Below, one piece after another: positions 25,970 through 38,442 of a stretch of 64,000 nt of DNA. The DNA is from Candidatus Gillettellia adelgis. GTDB lineage: Bacteria > Pseudomonadota > Gammaproteobacteria > Enterobacterales > Enterobacteriaceae. The notes under the pieces are model-generated. The model had not been told where the DNA came from. It saw nothing but the letters and a program-made list of their open reading frames with translations, and searched no databases. The first letter of the stretch is position 1, and each line of letters begins with the position of its first letter. Made by a program: the position numbers and the translations under genes. The DNA lies in assembly GCA_020541285.1 (NCBI GenBank), contig CP047043.1:1178001-1242000 (forward strand), given 5' to 3'.

Positions 25970-27332
25970 GCGTAATATTAGTAACGTAATGCAGAATACA
26001 GGAACGCTATTATGCCAATTATATCTGAAGTTTTATCTCTCACTGATCGACTTGTATCTCTAATGTATATATTCCACAAATACTGTAATCTCACCTATTA
26101 TATTCATCGTGATGGGCTTATTAGGAATAATATATATCTAACAGTAAAACCACTGAATCTTTTGAAATATCTTTAACCGTTATAAAGTAACTCATGGGCT
26201 TTTTTATTAATTAACTGATAGTCATAAGATAATGCTAAGTACATCATCGGCTGGATGATGCGCTCACTGCTGACTATAATCAGGAGATCTTTAATGACAC
26301 ATATGCCTAAATAGTACTTGTATGGTAAATTAATGAATCAACAGACGTTAATACATGGAAAATGTTGCTATTAGTAATCGTAAAACTATCACCAGTTAAT
26401 TGTGTTATAGTGAATTTTCCAGTGCAACCTTACACGCGCCACTCCTAGACTTTACTTGCTATATTGAGCATACTTATGGTGTTTATATTATCTAGTACTG
26501 GTGCACTAAGTCACGCGGAGTAGATATCGCAATGCTAATGTCAAAATATTTTGATAAACCACATCCGAATCTTCGAATAATCTATTTTTATTTTTGGATA
26601 TAACGTTACTGCCACAACCATTTACTTAACATAAAAATATCAAGCCTATCCGCATACTATGACGCTCCTTAAAAATTCGCCGTACTTTTTCAAAGATCTA
26701 TACTCGTCTACATGTGAATTATATAAAAGTTGTTGATATAGCAGTGCTATTCTTTGTTTTCAAGAAGTACTCAACCATACGTTTAGAAGATGCGTCATGT
26801 GGAATACATTCCGTGGAAATTGCGCATAGTTAACTTCGATTCGCCTTTACAAATCAGCTAATGAATTGGTGTCTTCATCTCAAAATACCTGATAAGTTTA
26901 CACGAGTGATACCGCTACCTATACTATCATCTTTGATAATACTGGCATCAAGATTGTATTTAGCAAGCAAGAAAACACTAGGCTCAGTGTGTCATGACCG
27001 ACTATTCCTAATCTGGTGGTGACATACTGTGTTAAAGTAGTTTTTAAGTGACCAGTTTTCTTGCACTTCAAGTTATCAGAGAGATAGATCTGATACATGC
27101 GATTAAAAATCTGTTTATAGGGCATAATAGCGCCGGCATTCTTCTAATAACGTGTTAAGAGCGCCTGCTATAGTGAATGATACTTCTATTTCTACCTTAT
27201 TATTTTCTATATCCACATCCACCCAGACGTCATCACGCTGAATACTATCATCTAGTTTGAGGTTATACGGTTACTGTCATATCAATCACTGCTTAAGGAG
27301 AAGCGGCATAAATATATCCATGCTATTCGTTT
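25970..27332 (-). pseudogene. sucB: decayed dihydrolipoyl succinyltransferase (E2 of 2-oxoglutarate dehydrogenase)
   Basis: A relic directly upstream of sucC, as in E. coli. Ordered remnants, reading down the minus strand: MDIFMP (about 27325), lipoyl-domain text DDSIQRDDVWVDVDIENNKVE (about 27160-27260; E. coli GDAVVRDEVLVEIETDKVVLE), LSLVFSCLLNTILMPVLSK (about 26930-26990; E. coli LSPAIRRLLAEHNLDASAIK, the subunit-binding domain), FHMTHLLNVW (VPMTRLRKRV), KNSTAISTTF (about 26715-26760; KNSTAMLTTF) and KERHSMRIGL (EKRHGIRLGF). Frameshifts and stops lie between and within them. The lipoylated DKV motif has become NNK. It cannot make an active E2. Confidence 0.93.
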
Positions 27333-27384
27333 TACTATCCTTGACTATCGTTACTCTTTATTTTTGTTAAGTACATCAACATTA

Positions 27385-29975
27385 ATGAACGTTCATCGCT
27401 GAATTTACAAAAATTTTCTCTTGCTGTTTACAAAAAGACATACGCCCAACTTTAAGAGCGAAAAACGTAGGGCGTCCTATAGCGTAAGAATCTCCGAATA
27501 GCATTACTTGCATATCCGTTGCATTGACTATAATGCTAAGCCCCTGGTTTAGTGGATTTTCTGAATACTAAACAACCATTATAAACATGCACATGTTTCT
27601 CCGATAGCACATGGGTTTTTTAGGTATGGGAGCGGATGAAGTTGCTCGATACAAATTATCGAGACACTTTTACTTATTCTAAGAATGTTGTTAACACAAG
27701 CTATGATACACCTTGCTAACGCAAAGCGCTACATATTGAACCCCTTTTAGTTCTCGATCCTCCACTTCGCCAATAGTGATCACGCCAGTCACCGTCGGTT
27801 AATTCTTTGTGGTAAAGACACTACAAATGAACGACGTACAAGAGAATTGACTAACATTGCTACTAACAGGCGTTGAATGCCACTCCTGGTCTCTCGATAT
27901 AGAGTATGATACATTTTCTCTAAAGTAAATAAAATACATATCTGCATATTCTTTTTATATAAAATTGAAAATAATACTCTAAATCTTCTTCAGGATGCTC
28001 TAACCTTTCCCCCTACATCACCGTAAGTCAATAGTTATTGTAAAGCCACACATGAACTCCCATTTTATTCAGAAAAACCAATGCATCGATCTACAACACT
28101 TATTTGCCATTAAAAAATCACCGAACTGTGCTGCCTGAATCGTCAAACTGCGTAGTGCAGCGATGACATAACCGTGCTTAAATGCTCACACAAATTCTGG
28201 GATAGTACCGACTTTTAAATATTAAATCTACCTTTATTGCCGTGAAGAGTTTTAGAAAACATGCAGATCATTCCATTTTCTAGTTATACACAATCGCATG
28301 ATGGCAACCAGGTACCACGGCTACATCTTCGCCAGATATACGCCTGGAATCACTATATTAGATCCAGTGATATAAGATAAGGGTTTCAGCAGACACTTTA
28401 ATCAAATAATTTTGACTAGTGCCATCCTGCATGATCGCTATAGATGTTTTTTCTACCAGTGATTGTATGTCAATTATTTCAGTATATTTCCAATATGATG
28501 CATCAACGCTTGTAAGTATTGCGTATCGATGCTATTTAGTTGTTATTTTATGCCAATCACAGTGAAAAGATAGCCATGACGTAACAGTCTGCAGATTTTT
28601 CGGGCGCCATTTTTAGTTATACGACCCCATGATCATATACATTACAGTACATATTAGTGATTTTTATAGCACCTTCGAAACTATCTACTTTGTTTGGTTA
28701 AAATGTTAACGTATATTTTATACGACGTTAAATATATTGTAATTTTGATGTATCACGGACTGCGTAACATGTAAACCTGTGGGATTCGAGGTAGAGCAAC
28801 CAACGTCTTACTAACAATAATAGCAATGTATTACCCCACCTGATAACTGTGAATATACAACATGTTCATCGTTTCTTACACGACACCCTGACCGATAATA
28901 CCCGCATTACTATGAAGAGTCATTGGAAAGATTGTATAACTCTGGATATCATCTAGATGACCAGATTGAGCACATGCTACACTCCAAAAATACCAGGATG
29001 ATAATTTTCCACTGCAAACAAGAACGCACTCACGTTTAAGTGAATAATCTTATTCTTAGTTTTATATCGAATTAAAAACCCTCATAGTACTTCATGTTAC
29101 TAGTGAGGAAACATTTCTCGCGCTTACTAACAAATTCATCGAATAAGTCCAACGGCTTTTTACTCGATACATTAATCAACACATTCAAACCAACATGATA
29201 AGAAATGGTAAGCACCACTTTCACGCACTCCATACTTACTCGCATCACATCTTCTTCCTTTGAAAATAGATGCTTATGTTTCACCACCGGATAATGAGAG
29301 ATGTCTGCACTATAAAACTGAACATTTAATAGTATGTACAATCTTTCACGACAACTATTTTAGGAAAGAAAACTTCTTATCGCAGGTAAAGCTAGCAGTC
29401 TATACCACTGATGCAATACATTGATGAAGCCAGAATTTTCTTTAATATTAGTAAGATACATATGCTCAGTACTAACTTGACTACAATTAATTCTCTGTAG
29501 TACGATATATAGATCATCTAGATTTACAGTTATCTTTTTTATGATAAAACAATCTATATAAAAGGTTTCCTAACGATCGATTGTTAGTGAAATCATGATC
29601 GCCCAAGCAAGGTCAATTACCTTCTTCGAACGTTACAAGCCAGAAAGGACTACCAGTATTTTTGTGACCATAAAAATCGGATGATATGGATAATCTTTAA
29701 TGCATGACTTTATTTGGCACATGCTGCAAGAGCTGTAACAGTAATGCTATAAAGCCTAACTTCTTTCCGTGATATACAGAATCGATTCTGTATTTTTTAA
29801 ATATAACTGATCATACCTATGTCCTATAGGTAATCATTAAAATAAATAACAGCTATCTTCAAAAACAGTAGAAGCAGTTAAAAGATTTTTATGAATTTAC
29901 TTTGTATAAGTGTAATTCGCTACCGATAGATAGAAGACATTCGGGGTAAGCCTTCATTATATTTTCCTTTATCAT
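27385..29975 (-). pseudogene. sucA: decayed 2-oxoglutarate dehydrogenase E1
   Basis: A long relic upstream of sucB, as in E. coli. Landmarks, reading down the minus strand: MKAYPECLLSIGSE near 29930-29957 (E. coli LKAWLDSSYLSGANQ), VSTEHMYLTNIKE (about 29450-29490; IGAEYMHITSTEE), LNVLINVSSKKPLDLFDEF (about 29110-29180; nearly identical to E. coli), IGQGVV, stop at 28876-28878, ETMNM (E. coli TGQGVVQETLNM), LVEKTSIAIMQDGT, ISGEDV (about 28340), AALRSLTIQAAQFGDF (about 28110-28160; AEPRTLTIWEAQFGDF), IEQLHPLPY and KPGA (about 27540-27660). It is about 2.6 kb against 2.8 kb in E. coli. Multiple frameshifts and stops make it non-functional. Confidence 0.95.
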
Positions 29976-30419
29976 ATTTCCTTATCATGACTACTTAAAC
30001 TGTAGCACCTACAGTTTCTCTATAGTTAATATAGACTATTATGAGATTTATAGCATAATAGTTGCAATTAACGTAATAAATATCGTGTGCTACATACGAT
30101 TGTGCGGCTTATCTAAGCGGTACGAAATAAATAATATTTATCATTGTAAAGTTTTATTTTTATAAAATAATTCTAAAGTTTATGGAATATACTAGTCTGT
30201 ATAACACCGTATAATTATACATCATTTTATCGGTATTCTTGTTGTTAATATATAATATTTCACGAATAGTGACCGCTGCGTCTGAGTAATTCGGCATACA
30301 TTGTTTAATTCATTTAGCTTCACACTACATTTTACTTATCAAACGTCTAATATCACTATAGTGTTTTATGATATAATTTATTTATAGTAACTAACCACCC
30401 TAAGTAAATCAGTAATATC

Positions 30420-30520
30420 CCGCCCGGCATGATTTATAATGCTCTCCGCACACTCCAAAAATACTTTACTATTTCACATAACTAGCGCTTTAGCGGCTAC
30501 TGATCTTTATTCATGTTTCT
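30420..30520 (-). pseudogene. sdhB: possible fragment of sdhB (succinate dehydrogenase iron-sulfur subunit)
   Basis: On the minus strand, KDQ, stop, PLKR, stop, LCE, then GVCG at 30446-30456 recall the E. coli SdhB stretch KDPSLSFRRSCREGVCG around its 2Fe-2S cysteines. sdhB lies immediately upstream of sucA in E. coli, which is the location seen here. The match is short and interrupted, so the call leans on synteny. Confidence 0.3.
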
Positions 30521-33459
30521 CTTTATATAATAGATGTGCACATTATAATAAATGTGCACATCTAAGAGTATTATGTAGATAATATAAGAGTTATTTAGTC
30601 GCCATATCATATAAATACTCAAAGAGTATCACTAAAACTTCTAGACCATTCACAGCGCATTTAAAATTCGCATTCACTCTAGTGGTAAACATCACACTAG
30701 ATCACTAATATATGGACAAACAAGTTTAATGCCACTACGCAAAATACGTACTTACTTTTAAGATATAAGTAACTATGCCAAGCTAAGTTTAATCTGACTC
30801 TAGGAACGGGCAATAACTGTCAGGAATATTAAAAGTTACAACACGTTCATTGTCTCTAAGTGTATGTTAGAAAATTTTCGCAGAATATCTAAAATTGCCT
30901 CCACTATAATTACCTGAACACCCGATGATTTTTCTGTACCTTTATTACTTCGAATAAAATATAAAACTCTTAAGGGAAACAGAACGATACAATAGCATAA
31001 AGACTTTTAGTAAAGTACTCTGAATAACACGCATAGTATACGATTTATCACCGTAAAATGTTCTTAGAAGTAACTATTTACTATGAATGCTAAAATTTAG
31101 TGCGAAATATAATCAAGTATTGCGTGTGGAATGTATTGACTAGAAAAAATTACAGTCAGTTAAATAATAAAAATATAATAGCCTTTAAAAAACTTACATT
31201 TTCTGCTGACAAACATTATGATCATTGCTTTATGCATATAATTTTAATTAAAATTTATCTTCATCCTTTTAAATTTTAATGCAGCAGTCAATATTTTTTC
31301 ATAAAATCCTCTATATGAGCCTTACTTGAAGTAATTGGGAGGTAGAATATGCAGTTTTTAAATATAACAGAATTATATTCTCGAACGTATTATTATACAG
31401 ATTATAAATAGCACGTTATAGAAGCTTTACTTTTACTATTATTTCACTTGAAATATCACTTAACTGTATAATCGCTGCGTCATGAAGTTACTCGTTATAA
31501 TATATGATATTCGCATAACTATTACGTTTATTTTTACACTATGCTATATCAATAACATTCACAACATCTGTTAATTGACTTAGCTATATCATAGTTAATA
31601 TGATGTATATTTAACATAAATTAAATATAGCATCGATGTGCTATGGTGTGAAAATACTTGTTCTCATGCATTTGTTTATGAACCCTATTGTCTTTATAAG
31701 ACTGACTAATAATACCGTACGCTCAGGTACACTTAATTCACTTGAGTCGACATGCTTGAGTACTAAACATACTATTAATTTTGTTGGATAATTACCTTTA
31801 TAAAGAATTATCGTCACTGCTTACATGATCGAATAAATTGTTCTAGTTACGATAAAACGTAACACGATCGTGACTATTGCACATATCAAATGCATTGCTC
31901 AGTACGTTACTTTGCACTACTTAAATGCACTGTACTTAATCTATTGATCGCATATATATTTTCTGTGAATTTTACCGTATTACCTTTTCCCCGAGAGAAA
32001 TCTCACTATATGTCAGTGTTGTTTTTATATCATATAAACATAATCAAGAGCAGACTAAATCCATTATTCTTTTACTGCATTTCATGGGCTGCCATATATT
32101 TCAATTGCGCTGTCGTACTGTATGAATATAATGCATGAGACGATTGTTATTACTTCAGTGATTGCAAGTCAGTTATTATAATATAGCTACTTTGTCATAT
32201 TTAGTATAATCTAATAGATAGACGATTGTTAGTGTATTCACTTAACAATCACTTTCGTAGTTAAGACGAGAATTGTCAGATAATGATTAAATGCTATAGT
32301 TTATACTATACTTAGATAGTCAACAGAACGATGTATATTAAAATTTAATTTGCTATTATTGAAATATGCACTGATATTTTGATATATACAAAGCATATAA
32401 AAGCAAAGATTTTAATTAATCATGCCAAAGTTACACCTCTTAGTAAATAAGAAGAATAGCGTTGTTGATTTTACATGCTTGCTTATCGCATCATTTAAAA
32501 CACAAGAGATCGAACTTTGCTTTCTATTGATCAAAAATTTTAACTGTCATTATAACGACATACAGCTTGATTCTTAAAAGGAATGGCGTTAATTATGATG
32601 AGGATAAAGCACAGGGTTTGCGCTATATAACATACTTTAAATTAACAGTAAAAATGCAAGAACCAATTATTCTGTAAGTCATTTACACATCATGCTTACT
32701 GGAATATCAGTAAACCGGGGAGTTCAATACATTAATACGTGTCAATTGTACTAACTACTGACTGTAATTAGTAGGAAGTCAAGAATATACAAATTCCAAT
32801 ATGACCGGAGTATATCACACAAACATATAAACTCTCTGATATCAACATTCTTTAAGTTCTTTATTTGACAGCCTTCATACGATAATCTCACTGTTCTATT
32901 ATTATATAGACTGAAAGCTTATCCCATAAACTATTTTATTGTTCTTTTAGATTTAATAGTACTGACAATATTTACTGACTATATGTAGGATGTGGTTAAT
33001 TTATATTATTCTGTTCGAGAAGAGCATAAATAAGTACACCTATTACGATAAACTCTGAAGATGCAGAGATAAGTTTTTCAGATTTATAATCGATAATATA
33101 ACATACTATCATATTTAGAAAGATGGTATTTATTGAACCGGCTGATATGTACAGAAAATTTATAGTATCATAAATAGGCTTCCAAATAATGCACCCATTG
33201 CACTATAAATAGCATATATCTAGCTGTGTTTACTTACCCTCGTTACTTACTCATGTAAGCGTTTAAAAATTCATGCATCTCATTTTAAACTTCAGCCTAA
33301 AATCCAGAACACGCGCTGTTTTAGTTAACTCCAGACCAATGGTTGCTTTATTGAGATTTTATTAAAACTAAAAGCACAACGCAGACGCATATTGTGTCTG
33401 TTACTTTTACATCATACAGTAGATTTTATAAAAATTCCGCACCTATAAGGAGCGTTAAT
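30521..33459. other. 2.9 kb gene desert upstream of the mla operon
   Basis: No supported gene. By E. coli order the part next to sucA would have held sdhCDAB. An 82-codon ORF at 31890-32138 on the plus strand is hydrophobic but unlike any family I recognise and is judged random. The one clear structure is the hairpin at 30531-30564. No clear promoter for mlaF could be picked out. Confidence 0.55.
30531..30564. repeat. perfect 14-bp inverted repeat (hairpin)
   Basis: Arms TAGATGTGCACATT (30531-30544) and its exact reverse complement (30551-30564) flank a 6-base loop. Each arm includes the self-complementary TGTGCACA. No T run follows on the plus strand, and on the minus strand only a weak mixed A/T stretch follows. 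It could be a protein-binding palindrome or an old terminator. Confidence 0.85.
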
Positions 33460-34275
33460 ATGCACCACCAGATAAAGAGTTTAGTTGACGTCCATGACAT
33501 GAGTTTCTCACGTGGTGATCGACTAATATTCAAAGAAGTTAACCTGACGATTTCTTATCATAAAATAACAGCAATTATGGGACCGTCAGGTATTGGTAAA
33601 ACTACGCTACTTCGCCTGATTGGTGGCCAACTGATACCGGATCGGGGAGCAATCTGGTTTGATGGTGTTAACATTCCCGCACTATCCCGCCATCAATTAT
33701 ATAATACGCGAAAAAAAATGAGTATGCTATTTCAAACAAGCGCACTATTTACTGATTTAACAATCTTTGAAAATGTCGCCTTTCCATTACGAGCGCATAG
33801 TCAGCTACCAGAGCCTCTTTTACGCAGTACGGTACTAATGAAGTTAGAGACAGTCGGATTACGTGGTGCAGCTGCATTAATGCCTAATGAATTATCTGGT
33901 GGAATGGCACGGCGTGCTGCGCTAGCAAGAGCAATTGCGCTAGATCCGCAATTAATAATGTTCGATGAACCTTTTATCGGTCAAGATCCGATTACCATGG
34001 GCGTCCTGGTAAAATTAATTGACGCACTGAACTATATTCTAGGTATTACTTGTATCATAGTATCGCATGATGTGCCAGAGGTGTTAAGTATCGCCGACTA
34101 CGCTTATATCATCGCTGATCATGGAGTCATCGCTCAAGGCACGACACAGCAACTCCATCAGAATCCTGATAAACGCGTACGTCAGTTCTTGGATGGGATT
34201 GCCGATGGTCCGGTACCATTTCATTATCCAGCTGGAGACTATCAATCCGAGCTTTTAGGTTTAGGGAGTAACTAA
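33460..34275 (+). CDS. mlaF: Mla phospholipid transport ATPase MlaF
   Basis: ABC ATPase of the inner-membrane MlaFEDB complex that moves phospholipids to or from the outer membrane and keeps its asymmetry. The start is set at 33460: AAGGAG sits at 33447-33452 and the N-terminus [13 protein letters not shown] then aligns with E. coli; upstream codons would add 22 unrelated residues. It has 271 residues (E. coli 269). Walker [10 protein letters not shown], signature LSGGMARR, Walker B LIMFDEP and the H-loop VSHDVPEV are intact, and the C-terminal [12 protein letters not shown] tail that packs on MlaB is kept. It is the first gene of mlaFEDCB-ibaG-murA, with a 4-bp gap to mlaE. Confidence 0.97.
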   Translation: MHHQIKSLVDVHDMSFSRGDRLIFKEVNLTISYHKITAIMGPSGIGKTTLLRLIGGQLIPDRGAIWFDGVNIPALSRHQLYNTRKKMSMLFQTSALFTDLTIFENVAFPLRAHSQLPEPLLRSTVLMKLETVGLRGAAALMPNELSGGMARRAALARAIALDPQLIMFDEPFIGQDPITMGVLVKLIDALNYILGITCIIVSHDVPEVLSIADYAYIIADHGVIAQGTTQQLHQNPDKRVRQFLDGIADGPVPFHYPAGDYQSELLGLGSN

Positions 34276-34279
34276 ATTC

Positions 34280-35062
34280 ATGTTATTAAAGGTATTAGTC
34301 TCATTAGGACGAAGGGGCACCGATATTAGTGCCAGCTTTGGACGTGCTGGGCTAATGTTATTTAATGCTCTTATTGTTCAACCAGAGGCGCGCAAACAGT
34401 GGCCACTGTTATTAAAGCAACTATACAATATCGGTGCACAATCATTGCTTATTATTATAATTTCTGGCTTATTTATCGGTATGGTGTTAGGACTGCAAGG
34501 TTATATCGTTCTGATAACTTATAGTGCTGAAGCTAGTCTAGGTATGATGGTGGCATTATCATTACTACGTGAGCTAGGACCAGTAGTGACCGCATTACTG
34601 TTTGCTGGACGCGCTGGCTCAGCACTGACTGCAGAAATCGGAATGATGAAGGCAACCGAACAAATTTCTAGCCTCGAGATGATGGCCATAGATCCTTTAC
34701 GATATATCGTAGCACCGCGTTTTTGGGCGGGTTTAATTAGTATGCCACTATTGACAATGATCTTTATTGCACTGGGTATTTGGGGTAGTGCTATTGTGGG
34801 AATAGACTGGAAAAGTATTAATAGTGGTTTCTTTTGGTCAGCCATGCAAAGTACTGTGGTATGGAAAAAAGATGTCCTTAACTGCCTAATTAAAAGCATA
34901 GTATTTGCTATTAACATCACTTGGATTGCTATCTTTAATGGGTATGATGCTGTACCAACCTCTATTGGAATTAGTCAGGCAACTACCAACACCGTGGTAT
35001 ATTCATCATTAGCGGTATTGGGATTAGATTTTGTAATGACAGCACTGATGTTTGGGAATTGA
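34280..35062 (+). CDS. mlaE: Mla complex permease MlaE
   Basis: Integral membrane permease of the MlaFEDB complex. Length 260, equal to E. coli MlaE. Signature segments [14 protein letters not shown] (about residues 61-74), [28 protein letters not shown] (the family coupling-helix region, about 93-120) and the C-terminal [19 protein letters not shown] are nearly identical to E. coli. It starts 4 bp after mlaF and stops 4 bp before mlaD, so translation is probably coupled. Confidence 0.97.
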   Translation: MLLKVLVSLGRRGTDISASFGRAGLMLFNALIVQPEARKQWPLLLKQLYNIGAQSLLIIIISGLFIGMVLGLQGYIVLITYSAEASLGMMVALSLLRELGPVVTALLFAGRAGSALTAEIGMMKATEQISSLEMMAIDPLRYIVAPRFWAGLISMPLLTMIFIALGIWGSAIVGIDWKSINSGFFWSAMQSTVVWKKDVLNCLIKSIVFAINITWIAIFNGYDAVPTSIGISQATTNTVVYSSLAVLGLDFVMTALMFGN

Positions 35063-35066
35063 TTCA

Positions 35067-35597
35067 ATGCAAACAAAGAAAAGTGAAATCTGGGTCGGGG
35101 CATTTATGTTAATTTCGCTATGTTCCACAATCTTTATCTGCTTACAGGCAGCGAATATTAAGTGGATAAGTAATAAACCAACGTACCGTATCTATGCGAC
35201 TTTTGATAATATCGGTGAACTAAAAGTACAGTCGCCTGTAAAAATCGGAGGAGTAGTCATTGGCCGCATATCCGAGATTGAGCTTGATATCAAAACTTAT
35301 ACACCGCGAGTAACACTAGAAATTCAGGGAAAATATAATAAAATCCCAGATACTAGCTCTTTGTCGATTCGCACCGCTGGTTTATTAGGAGAACAGTATT
35401 TAGCATTTAATTTAGGTTTTGAAGACCCTATGATAGGTACTACCCTACTGAAAAACGGCGAAACTGTGCAGGACACTAAGTCAGCCATAGTTCTAGAAGA
35501 CCTGATAGGCCAACTTCTCTATAAAAGCAGTTGTACTCAGCGCAGTGATTTGACTACTAATACAGCAACGCCCCCACTTATGTCAACTAGTCCTTAA
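35067..35597 (+). CDS. mlaD: Mla complex MCE-domain protein MlaD
   Basis: Membrane-anchored MCE protein whose hexameric ring forms the periplasmic lipid tunnel above MlaE. The ATG at 35067 gives [11 protein letters not shown], matching E. coli; 176 residues against 183. There is one N-terminal membrane helix (about residues 9-27), an MCE domain (about 38-115; [23 protein letters not shown]) and the hydrophobic pore-loop region [11 protein letters not shown]. The low-complexity C-terminal tail is shortened relative to E. coli. It is operonic with mlaE and mlaC. Confidence 0.96.
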   Translation: MQTKKSEIWVGAFMLISLCSTIFICLQAANIKWISNKPTYRIYATFDNIGELKVQSPVKIGGVVIGRISEIELDIKTYTPRVTLEIQGKYNKIPDTSSLSIRTAGLLGEQYLAFNLGFEDPMIGTTLLKNGETVQDTKSAIVLEDLIGQLLYKSSCTQRSDLTTNTATPPLMSTSP

Positions 35598-35611
35598 ATA
35601 AGGAATCTGAT

Positions 35612-36241
35612 ATGTTTAAATTTTTATCAATAGTAGCATTACTAATGATTATGCCGCTAGCCAAAGCAATTGATCAAGCTAATCCATACAATCTTATGCA
35701 AGATGCAACCAAAAAAACCTTTAATCGACTTAAAACTGAACAAATAAAAATTCAGCAAAACCCTAACTATTTGAGTACTATTGTACATCAGGAGCTTATG
35801 CCGTTTGTTCACGTTAAATATATTGGAGCATTAGTGCTAGGTCGCTATTATAAAGAAACAACATTGGAAGAACGTGAAATGTATTTCACCGCCTTACAAA
35901 CTTATCTAGAAAAAGCTTATGGTCAAGCAATCGCAATGTACTATGGACAAAATTATCTGATTTCTCCTGAAAGACCCCTGGGCAATGCTAATATTGTAAC
36001 AATCCGCGTAATTATTATTAATAATAACGGTCGCCCACCCGCACGTCTAGATTTTCAATGGCGTAAAAATACAAAAACCGGTTATTGGCAAGCATATGAC
36101 ATGATCGCTGAAGGTGTGAGTATGATTACTAGTAAGCAAAACGAGTGGGCTGCGACATTAAGAACTCAAGGTGTTAGTGGTTTAACTAAACAGTTACAAA
36201 CCGCTGCGGCTCAGCTAATTATTTTAGATAAACATAATTGA
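35612..36241 (+). CDS. mlaC: periplasmic phospholipid-binding protein MlaC
   Basis: Soluble shuttle that carries phospholipid between the outer-membrane MlaA complex and MlaFEDB. 209 residues (E. coli 211). It has a signal peptide with hydrophobic core [15 protein letters not shown] and probable cleavage after residue 22 or so. The domain signature LVLGRYYK...[18 protein letters not shown] and the near-identical [12 protein letters not shown] segment support the call. The TGA stop shares its final A with the ATG of mlaB, a typical coupling arrangement. Confidence 0.96.
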   Translation: MFKFLSIVALLMIMPLAKAIDQANPYNLMQDATKKTFNRLKTEQIKIQQNPNYLSTIVHQELMPFVHVKYIGALVLGRYYKETTLEEREMYFTALQTYLEKAYGQAIAMYYGQNYLISPERPLGNANIVTIRVIIINNNGRPPARLDFQWRKNTKTGYWQAYDMIAEGVSMITSKQNEWAATLRTQGVSGLTKQLQTAAAQLIILDKHN

Positions 36242-36561
36242 TGTCAACAGCACTTATCTATGAATCGCAGTCAAAAAAATTAATCCTACGCGGCGTGTTA
36301 GACAGGGACACACTCTTGCCGTTATGGCGGCAAAGAGACAAATTATTAGTAAATAAAACTGAAATTAATGTAACACACTTAAAAGAAGTGGATCCCGCCG
36401 GATTAGCATGTTTAATTCATCTACGTGCATATCAATACCAGCAAGGTGTTGAGTTAAAAATTTCCGGTACTAGCAGTCGACTAAAAAAACTGATGGCATT
36501 GTATAATCTTACTACAATTATGCTTGGTGATGCTGGTACACAACACATTTCCCTGTTATAA
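36241..36561 (+). CDS. mlaB: Mla complex STAS-domain protein MlaB
   Basis: Cytoplasmic STAS protein that binds MlaF and is needed for assembly and activity of the transporter in E. coli. The ATG at 36241 overlaps the mlaC stop; a TTG one codon earlier is less likely. 106 residues against 97. LDRDTLLPLW (20-29) and VDPAGLACLIHL (50-61) align with E. coli LDQDVLLPLW and VDTGGLALLLHL. The conserved Thr52 of E. coli MlaB is Pro52 here (codon 36394-36396) and the next Gly is Ala. The C-terminus is longer by about 9 residues. The reading frame is open and operonic, so it is probably expressed, but the altered STAS loop is striking. Confidence 0.9.
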   Translation: MSTALIYESQSKKLILRGVLDRDTLLPLWRQRDKLLVNKTEINVTHLKEVDPAGLACLIHLRAYQYQQGVELKISGTSSRLKKLMALYNLTTIMLGDAGTQHISLL

Positions 36562-36796
36562 TATAATATAATTTATACTAACCAAAATTTAAAAGAAGTT
36601 TTAAACAAATATAAATAACATATGAATACATACAATCCTTATACCATCTTAGATAGCCAGGTAATTTAGTTTTTAAGCATGCAGACAAACTAAAGATCAG
36701 TAGAAAATAGACTCCAGACAGTATCAGAATACGCTAATCAAATGTACGTTTCCTTTAATTTGCTGTATGCTTAGTATAATTTTAGAATTAAAAACT

Positions 36797-37051
36797 ATGA
36801 CGAATAATGATATAAGAAATATACTTATGCAAGCATTAGCGCTTGATGAAGTACATATCACAAGTGAAAATAATCACTTTCAAATAATTGCAGTAGGTGA
36901 AATGTTTGCTGCTATGAGTCGCGTTAAAAAACAACAAACAGTTTATGCACCCCTGATGGAATATATTACAGATAACCACATTCATGCTGTCTCAATTAAA
37001 GCATATACCCCAAAAGAATGGCAGAAAGACAAAAAACTTAACGGATTTTAA
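36797..37051 (+). CDS. ibaG: BolA-family protein IbaG
   Basis: Small BolA-like protein (84 residues, same as E. coli IbaG/YrbA), implicated in acid stress and, with monothiol glutaredoxin, in iron-sulfur handling. The start at 36797 ([14 protein letters not shown]) matches E. coli; the first ATG of the frame would add 10 residues. The core [25 protein letters not shown] and the C-terminal [12 protein letters not shown]...KLNGF are strongly conserved. It lies 235 bp after mlaB and 54 bp before murA. Confidence 0.95.
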   Translation: MTNNDIRNILMQALALDEVHITSENNHFQIIAVGEMFAAMSRVKKQQTVYAPLMEYITDNHIHAVSIKAYTPKEWQKDKKLNGF

Positions 37052-37105
37052 GGTGTTTTACCTTTGTAAAAAAATCGATATCTAGTTAGACCATAGAGAC
37101 TATAA

Positions 37106-38356
<1,251 letters not shown>

Positions 38357-38363
38357 AGTATAC

Positions 38364-38411
38364 AACCACACTTCAGATAACACTCTTAATAGTTATTAAA
38401 CTATTGTGGTT
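38364..38411. terminator. possible bidirectional terminator between murA and parC
   Basis: In the 86-bp convergent gap, AACCACA (38364-38370) pairs with TGTGGTT (38405-38411), and an inner 6-bp stem, AATAGT (38388-38393) with ACTATT (38400-38405), lies inside; the inner and outer stems share one base. It is placed where a shared terminator is needed, but the flanking T runs are short. Confidence 0.4.
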
Positions 38412-38442
38412 TATTGAATATGTATTATCCCTTCATACTAAG

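Noticed and set aside
31890-32138. 82-codon hydrophobic ORF in the desert before mlaF
   Set aside because: It looks like a possible small membrane protein, but there is no Shine-Dalgarno, no family and no operon context, so it cannot be separated from chance.
34519-34920. A 133-codon ORF antisense to mlaE
   Set aside because: It is a shadow of a fully recognised gene with no ribosome-binding site or family match.
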